From Candidatus Cloacimonadota bacterium (GTDB lineage Bacteria; Muiribacteriota; UBA6191), in contig JAGSHD010000011.1 in assembly GCA_023954715.1 (NCBI GenBank), forward strand, positions 107,464-171,463: a DNA stretch of 64,000 nt, read 5' to 3'. The position numbers and the translations under genes are program-made. Shown piece after piece: positions 1-8,538 of this stretch (positions are counted from its first letter, which is position 1; the number at the start of each line of letters is the position of its first letter). The notes under the pieces are model-generated. The model had not been told where the DNA came from. It saw only the letters and a list, made by a program, of their open reading frames with translations, and made no database searches.

Positions 1-2
1 TT

Positions 3-2858
3 CATTTTTCACTTTTAAGTCCAGTGGTGTTTACTTGGCTTATGTTTGTATTTTCAGCGGATTATTTAAGTAGACCAAAAATACAGCTACAAAGAGCAGG
101 TTTTTTCTATTCCTTTTTCTTTTTGTTTGCTCTAGCAGCGATAGCTACAGAGCAAAATATCTTTCTATTAAGTGGTAGCATCTTATTTTTAATTAATCTA
201 TCTAAGATGCAAATTCATTCTCCTCACTGGTTAAGAGGCTGGATGATCGTACTTTTAAGTCAAATTCTTGTCTACTTTGTGCCTCCACAAATGTTTTTTA
301 TGAACTATAAGTCCTCCATGGGTGTATTTATTGCAGTTTGTTTTATAGAGTTGGTTGGCGGAGCAGCATTAGCAAGATTTTTAAAGCTAAACTACAGAAT
401 TGAAGTTTTCGCTATCATTTCTGTTTGTTTTTATCTTTTAAGTATAGGCTTTAAATCTTCTCTATTGATCGTCCCTGTATTTTCATTATTAGCCGTTTTA
501 CTATTCAATTTTAAGCGCAGTTTAAATTTTATAGAGTCTTTAATCTTTTATCTTTATATCTCTAGTATTTTAGTACTTGATTTTAAATTTATAAGTTTCA
601 TTGAGCTAAATACAGTGTTGGCCTTTGTAGCTTTTGTGGCGTTTTACAATTTTAAAATAAAAAAATTAAATATTAGTGCTTTGTTTGTTCTAGCATTAGT
701 ATATTTAATTATAGCTCAGCTAAGTATTTTAGGTGAGATATATCCACGGCTTTCGGACTCTTTGTATTTGAAAGTTTTGATATTTAACTCTGTAATATTT
801 TGGTTGTTGTTGAAGTCAAAATACCATGTTGTAACATTGCCCTTATACCTGCTAGAAAAGCAACTCATGGCATTTTCTTTAGGTTGGCTTTATTTCAAAG
901 GAGAAAACTTTTTATTCTCATTGGCTTTAAGTCAGGTGATTATTTTCCTATTGGCTCATCCTAAGACCTTGTCATTAATAAAGTCAAAAGTTAATACAAA
1001 TACAATTTTATTGGCCAGTTATGAAAGATTTTTACGCAAAAGTTTATCTATAGTATGTTTGGTTTTTGTAGCAATATTTTGGGTCCAATTTACCTGTTTG
1101 ATTCCTTTGTTGCTACTGGCCTTTATTTATCAATTGGGAGCTTTAAGTGTTTTGATGTTTTCATTGGTTTTTGTCTTTGGCTTAAACTCTTTGACTTTAG
1201 TTTCAATGGACTTTTTAGCTTTGTTTTTAACTTGCTTCTATCTAATAACAGCAGAGTTCAAGTTGAGTAAATATACTGTATATCTTAAAGACTGGGTGGT
1301 GGTGTTTACCTATGTCGCTTACTTCTTTTCACTATGTTTTGTTCAATCAAATTCTATTGGTTTTAAGGCTAATAATGATTTTCTAACACTATTTAACAGT
1401 GGGTATTTATATAACTTTGGTACATATTGGCTGTTATTTTTAGTGGTTTTCTACTTTTTGGCCAAGAAAAAATATCATCCATTTCTTTTACTATATTTAT
1501 GTTGTGCGGGGGGCCTATTTTTAAGTCCAGTTTTAATGAATATTGTAGGGGTTCCTTTATTTATATTATCAATGGTATCTATGATCATTGTGCTGGAGAT
1601 ATTAGGACTACAAATTGTAGAAAAGCATAGTTATAGTCTATTTATGACCGGACTGTTAGCTTTTGTAATGTTTAACTTAGGTTTTTCGTTCACAAATGCT
1701 GGATATAATCCATACGATCTTTATGGTGCATTACTTCTGATAGTGCCAATTTTTAGTTATTTGAGAACTAAAGAAACTTGTTTTTTAGATAGCTTTTATC
1801 TTTTATTGCTGATTTATAGTCTATTTCATTCATTCTTTCCTTACTATGTAATTGGGCTTGCTCTGTTTTGTTGGGCTGCTCATATTTTAAAGATAAGAGA
1901 TGCTAAGCACCATATGACTTGGTGTAGTCTACTACAAGTAGTGATAGTAATATCATTGGTTTTATTAGACAAGGCTCCACTAGTCTTGGGGTTACACTTT
2001 TGTATTTTAGCTACTCATGTCTTCATTGCCTCATACTTTTATAAAATCCACTTTTTAGTGGACTTATCTTTTATATTTTATGGCTTAATTTATTTATTTT
2101 TGAAAGATCATGGGATTGTAGGTGGTAGTGTTTATAGCTCTTATGCTTTATTGGTTTTGGGTGTAGTTTTAGACCTTCTAACTAGAGTAAACTCGTTGCA
2201 CTTTTTTAGAGCGCCTTTTCATCGTATTTCACGAGTATTGCCTTTATTGGTGATGTTCAAAGAAAGTCAATCATCTCAAAGCCCGTTTGTGTTTTTGGTA
2301 AGTGGAGGAGTCTACGAGTGGTTTCAAGATACTTCTAAATTGTCTTATACTCGACTTTTAGGTCTATTGAGCTTTAATCTTGCTTGTTTTGCATTTGTCG
2401 AAGCTTATGAGCTTGGCTGGGAGATTTTTTCTTCTTTTTTAGGGTTTTCAGTTCTTTGGTATGCAAAATCAGTACAAAAATATTGTTCAAAAGAGATAAT
2501 GGTTTTGTTAAAAGTTACTGGTAGCTTTTTGTTTTACTCCGGATTTTTATATGAGTTTGTAATGGTTGGAACGGTATATCATTTGCTCTTTTTATGGTTT
2601 GCCTGCATGATGGGAGGACTGTTAGCGATTTACTTCGAAGGAAGAATACAACTATATATGTCTACCTTAGTATTTGTATTTTCAGTGGGCTTCTTTGTGA
2701 TTCGGCAAATTATATTTCAAATCAATATGGGCTTACCAGCCATGATGGGGCTTGGGCTAATTTTAATGATTATTGGAGTTCTTTTAGAAAAAAACAAGAG
2801 CTTTTTTGTAGATAGATTATCGAGTTTATCTAAGCGATTTGAAAAGTGGAGTGATTAA
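3..2858 (+). CDS. Large polytopic membrane protein (about 950 aa), N-terminus truncated by window edge
   Basis: Long ORF, almost entirely hydrophobic segments. The frame stays open upstream of the called GTG at 24 to the window edge (codons from position 3), so the start is probably outside. No family recognised. Confidence 0.75.
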   Translation, partial: HFSLLSPVVFTWLMFVFSADYLSRPKIQLQRAGFFYSFFFLFALAAIATEQNIFLLSGSILFLINLSKMQIHSPHWLRGWMIVLLSQILVYFVPPQMFFMNYKSSMGVFIAVCFIELVGGAALARFLKLNYRIEVFAIISVCFYLLSIGFKSSLLIVPVFSLLAVLLFNFKRSLNFIESLIFYLYISSILVLDFKFISFIELNTVLAFVAFVAFYNFKIKKLNISALFVLALVYLIIAQLSILGEIYPRLSDSLYLKVLIFNSVIFWLLLKSKYHVVTLPLYLLEKQLMAFSLGWLYFKGENFLFSLALSQVIIFLLAHPKTLSLIKSKVNTNTILLASYERFLRKSLSIVCLVFVAIFWVQFTCLIPLLLLAFIYQLGALSVLMFSLVFVFGLNSLTLVSMDFLALFLTCFYLITAEFKLSKYTVYLKDWVVVFTYVAYFFSLCFVQSNSIGFKANNDFLTLFNSGYLYNFGTYWLLFLVVFYFLAKKKYHPFLLLYLCCAGGLFLSPVLMNIVGVPLFILSMVSMIIVLEILGLQIVEKHSYSLFMTGLLAFVMFNLGFSFTNAGYNPYDLYGALLLIVPIFSYLRTKETCFLDSFYLLLLIYSLFHSFFPYYVIGLALFCWAAHILKIRDAKHHMTWCSLLQVVIVISLVLLDKAPLVLGLHFCILATHVFIASYFYKIHFLVDLSFIFYGLIYLFLKDHGIVGGSVYSSYALLVLGVVLDLLTRVNSLHFFRAPFHRISRVLPLLVMFKESQSSQSPFVFLVSGGVYEWFQDTSKLSYTRLLGLLSFNLACFAFVEAYELGWEIFSSFLGFSVLWYAKSVQKYCSKEIMVLLKVTGSFLFYSGFLYEFVMVGTVYHLLFLWFACMMGGLLAIYFEGRIQLYMSTLVFVFSVGFFVIRQIIFQINMGLPAMMGLGLILMIIGVLLEKNKSFFVDRLSSLSKRFEKWSD

Positions 2859-3006
2859 AAATTAGTTTATACTACAGATAGTTGGTATTGGGATCTATAA
2901 GATAGTTTTGTATGTATTGACAAAAAGAAAATACTTTTTATAATCGGTATGTCTTAATTTTCAAAAGATTTTGTGATGAAACAAAATGAAAGAGCAATAA
3001 CTCTGT

Positions 3007-4161
3007 ATGAACCTAACTAAGCTGTATATAAGCGTTTTCTACTTACTGACGATTCAATGTGCCTATTCTATTGAAACAGCAAAATTTAGTGCATTATACA
3101 ATGAGGGTCAGACTCAATCTTATTTAAAGATAATGAGTTTTAATACTTACTTTTTGTATGATACAGAAAAAGACCCTAGCTTAAGCTATGAAAAGGTCTA
3201 TACCAAAGAAGCTTACTTTAAAAAACTGGGAGCTTTAGCAGATGTTATTAACGCGGCTTCTCCAGATGTTTTAGCCCTACAAGAGGTTGAAAATAGAAAT
3301 GTCTTAATTGACTTAAGCTATTATCTTCAAAAAAAATACAACATTCTACATTACGAAAGTAATGATACTTTTACGGGTCAGGATGTGGCTTTATTGTACA
3401 ATAAAGATGTTGTTAGAGAAATGTCGAAGATGAAGAGCAACTTGGATTATAAAGTGCCTTTATTAGGTAAAGATGGAGAGATAATCTATCCAGCCAAGCC
3501 ACTATCTAAAGGTATTTTAGAGGCAGAGCTAATCGTTAGAGAGTCAGGACAAAGAGTTGTTTTTTTAGTAACCCATTTGAAAAGTCAAAATGGAGGATGG
3601 TTGTCTGATTTAAAGAGATTTGCTCAGGCCAATACTCTTCGTCATAAAATGGAAGAAGTCTATCATACTAAAAGTAAAAGAGTGATTGTCCTTGGAGATT
3701 TGAATGATGTTAATCCTACCGCTACTCTAGAGCATTTAACAGGAGAGGCACAGTGCGTATATGATTATGATCAAAGTAAGTTGATCGTATTTCATGATGT
3801 TTTGGTGGATTATCCTGTTGAAAAAAACTTTACCTACATTTTTAAGAAATTTAAAAAATCGCAAGGGCACTCAGTTTATATGGGTACCTTCAAATCTAGA
3901 CTCGATGTTATTTTGGCATCGCCTTGGTCTAACTATGAGATAAAAACAAAATTCATTGAGTCGGTCTTTGACCCAAGTACACGTTTTCCATCGGATCACT
4001 TGCCGGTTATCGCTCACATGTTGATACAAAAGGATCAGAGTCTTAAGTTAGAAAAAAACAAAAAGAGTCCTGTGATTGAACCAATCGAACCAGTAGATGA
4101 GACAAAGCCCCAATCCGTACGTATCGAAATCCCTAAAGATAAGTGGGAGCTAAAACTCTAG
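3007..4161 (+). CDS. Endonuclease/exonuclease/phosphatase (EEP) family secreted protein
   Basis: Signal peptide; motifs IMSFNTYFL, DVLALQEVENR, THLKSQNGG, VLGDLND, SDHLPVIAHML typical of the EEP/DNase I-like fold. Confidence 0.88.
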   Translation: MNLTKLYISVFYLLTIQCAYSIETAKFSALYNEGQTQSYLKIMSFNTYFLYDTEKDPSLSYEKVYTKEAYFKKLGALADVINAASPDVLALQEVENRNVLIDLSYYLQKKYNILHYESNDTFTGQDVALLYNKDVVREMSKMKSNLDYKVPLLGKDGEIIYPAKPLSKGILEAELIVRESGQRVVFLVTHLKSQNGGWLSDLKRFAQANTLRHKMEEVYHTKSKRVIVLGDLNDVNPTATLEHLTGEAQCVYDYDQSKLIVFHDVLVDYPVEKNFTYIFKKFKKSQGHSVYMGTFKSRLDVILASPWSNYEIKTKFIESVFDPSTRFPSDHLPVIAHMLIQKDQSLKLEKNKKSPVIEPIEPVDETKPQSVRIEIPKDKWELKL

Positions 4162-4263
4162 TTTTTTCTATAAAATTCTATTAATTTTACCTTATATCTT
4201 ATAAAGTAGGGTAAACTCTTTTGATATATACAAAAACCGATGATTCGATTTTATGGAGCTTCT

Positions 4264-4851
4264 ATGAAAAAACACCTTCTATTACTTAGTATTTCTTTTA
4301 CAAGTCTATTTGCCCAAGGCATAAATATGGAAATGAGTGTCTCTGTAACCAAAACAGAAGCTGTGTATGAAACGGTTATTGATAAAATTCCTGTAGAACA
4401 TTGCTGGGATGAAAAAATTCCAATTACTAGAAAAAACCGTACTAATCTTTTAGGTGCTTTAATTGGTGGCGGCATTGGTCGAAACATCGGAAAAGGCAAA
4501 GGAAAAGAAGCTGCGACTGTAGCAGGGACTTTGATTGGCTCTGGAGCAAATAGTAGAGATGAAGTCTTTGGTGGTCTTTTAGGGGGTCTATTGGGACGAA
4601 AGATTGGTAAAGGCAAAGGAAAAGAAGTTGCCACTGTTGCTGGTACTTTACTTGGATCCAAGCTATCTCAAAAAGATAAACATACAGGGCAGTATCGCTA
4701 TGAAAAACGATGTGAAACTGTACACAAAGAAGAAAAGAGAAAAGTATTGGTAGGTTATAATCTACATGGTGCTTTTATGGGCAAGCCAATCACAAAATTC
4801 TCCACTGTCAAACAGTCTAGTATTCGAGTTACTATCAACGCTAGTTACTAA
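4264..4851 (+). CDS. Glycine-zipper 2TM-like envelope protein with internal duplication
   Basis: Start refined to MKKHLLLLSISF signal peptide. Two copies of G(A/G)L(I/L)GG..GR.IGKGKGKE.ATVAGTL(I/L)GS. Confidence 0.75.
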   Translation: MKKHLLLLSISFTSLFAQGINMEMSVSVTKTEAVYETVIDKIPVEHCWDEKIPITRKNRTNLLGALIGGGIGRNIGKGKGKEAATVAGTLIGSGANSRDEVFGGLLGGLLGRKIGKGKGKEVATVAGTLLGSKLSQKDKHTGQYRYEKRCETVHKEEKRKVLVGYNLHGAFMGKPITKFSTVKQSSIRVTINASY

Positions 4852-4888
4852 TATAGTATTAATGTGAACTAGTTGAACAAGCTACAAA

Positions 4889-5971
4889 ATGCCGATCTTA
4901 AATATAGATGTATCAGCGATACATTTTAATCTAAACACTCTACTAGATATCTGTAAGCAAAACTCTTTAGAGTTTGTGCCGGTGATAAAATCGTTTTCTG
5001 GTGTATCTAATATTTTAGAGATTTTGGATTGTAGTTCTATTAAGACCTTAGGCCTATCTAGGCTATCTACAGTAAATCAAGTTTCAAAGTTTCGATATAA
5101 CCCTTTGCTTACCTGCATTAGTTTAGTTGATCAAGATAGGTTTACAGAGGCATTTTTTCAGTTTGACGAAGTTTATGTGTCATCTGAAGTTGCTTTAAGC
5201 TCTTATATTTCACTTGCAAAAAGTAATCCCCATAAAAATATTAGACTAATCTTTTTGGTTGATTGTGGTGATCATAGAGAAGGTTTGGACCCTAATAAGG
5301 TATATGATCTTATTGCCAAACACTGTAAAAGTGTCCCACACAACCTTCAAATTGCTGGGTTAGCTACGACTTTAGGATGTAACTATGGTGTGTTGCCAAA
5401 TGAGGAAAACCTTGCGGTGTTAGAGTCTTTGTCTAAGCGCTTAGAGCTTCTGCTAGAGCATAGGATAGATACAATTAGTGTTGGCGGGTCCGTCATACTT
5501 AAGATGATTTTGGACAACAGATTACCGTCATTTATCACTCAAGTTCGTATTGGTGAAGCACTTTTACTTGGCACTATTCCTGCATACTCTATGGATCATC
5601 CTAGTTTAAGGCAGGATGCCTTTTCTTTTAGCAGTAGTGTTGTTGAATTAGATGAAAAGCCAAATTACCCTAGTTTTAGTCAAGGCTTAAATGCATTAGG
5701 GAAAGAGTATAAAACAGAGGCTAAAAGAGTCATTTTACAGGGTATTTTAGACTTTGGAATACTAGATACAGATGCAAATGGATTATCGCCAAAAAATGCA
5801 AATATAAAGTTTTGTAATCAAAACTCAGACTATACTATGATCGAAGTATACGGTGATCCAAAGGCTTTACCTAAACATATATGCTTTAGGCCAAATTATA
5901 AATCTTTGGCCCAAGCTTTACATTCTGACTTTGTAGAAAAGAAGATAGTGCCTAAGGCTTACTCCGAATAA
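4889..5971 (+). CDS. Alanine/ornithine racemase family PLP-dependent enzyme
   Basis: PLP-Lys context FVPVIKSFSG near N-terminus, VDCGDHREGL motif, TIS-VGGSV and RIGEALLLG motifs resembling ornithine-racemase/YhfX-like proteins. Confidence 0.7.
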   Translation: MPILNIDVSAIHFNLNTLLDICKQNSLEFVPVIKSFSGVSNILEILDCSSIKTLGLSRLSTVNQVSKFRYNPLLTCISLVDQDRFTEAFFQFDEVYVSSEVALSSYISLAKSNPHKNIRLIFLVDCGDHREGLDPNKVYDLIAKHCKSVPHNLQIAGLATTLGCNYGVLPNEENLAVLESLSKRLELLLEHRIDTISVGGSVILKMILDNRLPSFITQVRIGEALLLGTIPAYSMDHPSLRQDAFSFSSSVVELDEKPNYPSFSQGLNALGKEYKTEAKRVILQGILDFGILDTDANGLSPKNANIKFCNQNSDYTMIEVYGDPKALPKHICFRPNYKSLAQALHSDFVEKKIVPKAYSE

Positions 5972-7923
5972 AGTTGATCAAAGGTTTGTCTTTGCTCTCT
6001 ACTTTCTTCTTTGAATTGGGCTTCTTTTTCGTCAAGGTTCATGTCGTAAGACCGATCATTTAAAATGGATTGAACATACTCTAGCTCATGATATAGGGAG
6101 CTTTTTGGATTGTTACCATAGTTAAACTTTATCGCCTTAGTGTCTTTTGCGCTCCATCGAAAACTTACATAAACTTCATCTTCTAGGTTTTTTTGAGGAA
6201 TTAAAGAGATTAGAAAGCCGTTTCCGATAGTCTCAAAAGCTATGTTTTTTCTTAGTTTTAATAATTGTAGAATACTATTTTTAAAATCTTTATGATTGTT
6301 AGGGGCCTGAAAGATTTCATATAGTTTTTTTGTCATTCTTCTTAGGGAGAAACTATTTTTGTCTTGCCAAGTGGCATCTCCATAATCATCATTGTTATCA
6401 TGTACAGCAGGCAATGGAATAGTTTCAAGATATGCTTTTAGTCTTTGTTTTAGCTCGTCAAGGGAAAATCTAGACCAAGATTGAAGTGCCTGTTTGTGAA
6501 AAAATATTTGGTAAAAGAATCGTGTATTGCGACGTTTCTTTTCGTCTTCCCAATCTCCAAATGCAATGTTTGAAAAGATTTTAGGCGATATAGCTCTTTC
6601 TAGCTCTCGTTTAGCTTGTTTTTGCTCCCATCCCCATACCCGCTTTTCACGAATATCCATTGAGGTACCGTAATCACTTAACTCTTGTACTTCTCCTTTG
6701 TCATTTGTTGGGAGTAAGGCAGATACAGAGAAGTTTCTAGAGTATTTACTAAATCCCCATAAAAACTTTCGTTTGTTTTGCTTAGAATAAGTAGGATAAA
6801 AATAGTTGCTTTGTTTTTCATTTTTATCGAAATGGGAAATATGATTTTCGGTATAACTTGTTTTACGATCAAATCGAATCAAATTAAAGCCTAATTTAAT
6901 ATTACTTGTTTTACGATCGTATTTATTGAGTCCTTTAAATACACGATCAACTCTACGAGTTTTTTTGTCTTTGTCAGCTTTAAATAAATTTTCAGCTTGG
7001 GTTAAATCAGCGATTAATGAATCTTTTAGATCTTTGTTTCCTAGAAAAGGGTTTAATACTTTTAGTTTCTTAAATTTGAGTGCTGAAGCCATTACACTAT
7101 TGTATGCAACTTTAGCATTTTGATCTTTCAAATCAAAAATATAGTCCAACATAAAGAGGTCGCCTTGCTCTTTAGAAATCCCCATTTTCAACAAATTGAG
7201 ATCGATAAGCTTTTTGATTTGTTTATCAACAAGGCTCATACCAAAGATTTTAAAGTCAGCTTTTATATTGACTCCACCAGAAGTCGCTTTTTTACGATGA
7301 GCAATCAACCTCATCCTAATCTTTTGATCTTTCATTCTAAATAGGTGAATTTGAAACTCCCCACTTAGTAGATACTGAGAATAAGCTCCACCTGAAAAAA
7401 CACCATCTTTAGCATCAATGGATGCATTAACTGCTATATTCAAGCGAGCTGGTATCGATACGAAGTCGCCTGGAGCTAGGTTTTTTATAGCCCATTTGGC
7501 CTTAAATGGGATTCTCTTTGGAGTATATGGTTTAGCAAGTAAAGCTTCTTTTTGATTTTTAAATTGTCGGACAAACATGATTTCTGAACCACTATCTATA
7601 TTGAGTGAGATAGGTAGTTCATAGTTTTTAACAAAATCACCTGGACGAATTGCAAAGTTAAGGTTCCATTTATCTATTCTTGTGTAATAATTGTCCTTAT
7701 ATGATGGCTCTACCTCATACTTATACTTAGAAGAGATCCCGAGGCCTTCAAAAGCTTTAAGGTCTAAAAGTTTTACATCAAAGCCAATATCAAGTGATGC
7801 CACTTCGTCTACGATTTTTTGTTTAATTTTACTTGGCTCTAGAAAATCTTTGATTCCAGCTTGGCTTAGAGTGACGAAACTTAATAATAGGAGGGTTTTT
7901 AGAAGGAGTTTTTGAACTGTCAT
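5959..7923 (-). CDS. Uncharacterised secreted protein (about 654 aa)
   Basis: Long ORF with signal peptide MTVQKLLLKTLLLLSFVTLSQA; no recognised domain. Confidence 0.7.
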   Translation of the reverse strand: MTVQKLLLKTLLLLSFVTLSQAGIKDFLEPSKIKQKIVDEVASLDIGFDVKLLDLKAFEGLGISSKYKYEVEPSYKDNYYTRIDKWNLNFAIRPGDFVKNYELPISLNIDSGSEIMFVRQFKNQKEALLAKPYTPKRIPFKAKWAIKNLAPGDFVSIPARLNIAVNASIDAKDGVFSGGAYSQYLLSGEFQIHLFRMKDQKIRMRLIAHRKKATSGGVNIKADFKIFGMSLVDKQIKKLIDLNLLKMGISKEQGDLFMLDYIFDLKDQNAKVAYNSVMASALKFKKLKVLNPFLGNKDLKDSLIADLTQAENLFKADKDKKTRRVDRVFKGLNKYDRKTSNIKLGFNLIRFDRKTSYTENHISHFDKNEKQSNYFYPTYSKQNKRKFLWGFSKYSRNFSVSALLPTNDKGEVQELSDYGTSMDIREKRVWGWEQKQAKRELERAISPKIFSNIAFGDWEDEKKRRNTRFFYQIFFHKQALQSWSRFSLDELKQRLKAYLETIPLPAVHDNNDDYGDATWQDKNSFSLRRMTKKLYEIFQAPNNHKDFKNSILQLLKLRKNIAFETIGNGFLISLIPQKNLEDEVYVSFRWSAKDTKAIKFNYGNNPKSSLYHELEYVQSILNDRSYDMNLDEKEAQFKEESREQRQTFDQLYSE

Positions 7924-8077
7924 GGGTTCACTTTCTGTATAGGTCAAAATCGCTTATGATTTATAGTTGAGTGCTATCTTATCAAAAACTACGCACTCAT
8001 AGCAGAAATGTTGCTATATTTATTAAAAACAAGGGATTTTTATCGGTCGTCAGCGTTAAATCTGTCTAGAACACAAA

Positions 8078-8101
8078 AAATGACCCGAGTTAGGGTCATT
8101 T
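8078..8101 (-). terminator. Rho-independent terminator of the downstream-ending minus-strand HTH gene
   Basis: Perfect 9-bp inverted repeat aaatgaccc/gggtcattt followed on the minus strand by a T-run. Confidence 0.7.
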
Positions 8102-8127
8102 GAATACAAAATTTGACTAGTTAAAGC

Positions 8128-8418
8128 TTAGTTATGCATCTTTAGCCAGGATAAAATATCAGACTTTTTATATAGAATTTTTCTAGCTGTTTTTTGATAA
8201 GGAACATCAAGAGTTTGGTTTTCTCTCATTTTTTTAAATGTTTTATCGCTGATACCTAAAAGTCTGCAGGCTTGCTTTTGAGTAATAACCTGATCTTCTG
8301 GGTTTACGGCTTCTTCGATTTTTTCAAGTGATCGTTGCAGGCCACCGATAAGACCTTCAATGTAGGTTAGTTTATCTTCTAAGGCGTTTATCTTACGTTC
8401 AATTAGTAATTCGCTCAT
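8128..8418 (-). CDS. Helix-turn-helix (excisionase/HTH_17-type) DNA-binding protein
   Basis: VITQKQACRLLGISDKTFKKMRENQ...KILYKKSDILSWL matches HTH_17 pattern, with N-terminal coiled coil. Confidence 0.75.
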   Translation of the reverse strand: MSELLIERKINALEDKLTYIEGLIGGLQRSLEKIEEAVNPEDQVITQKQACRLLGISDKTFKKMRENQTLDVPYQKTARKILYKKSDILSWLKMHN

Positions 8419-8538
8419 GGTTTCATCCTTGTTTAAAGAATGAATTCATAATATTTGAATATTCGATTTTCTTTTTGCTAACAAAAGCATATAAAATTTA
8501 GCGATCAATATCAATAGATAACCATGATATGATTCGTT

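Noticed and set aside
4251-4661. 136-aa minus-strand ORF opposite the glycine-zipper gene
   Set aside because: Pro/Arg-rich antisense shadow of the Gly-zipper repeats; the plus-strand gene has a signal peptide and family match
5959-5971. 13-bp tail-to-tail overlap of convergent genes
   Set aside because: Real, but common in compact genomes and not informative on its own
8128-8418. Excisionase-like HTH as sign of a mobile element
   Set aside because: No integrase, att-like repeats or other mobile genes nearby; HTH_17 proteins are often stand-alone regulators
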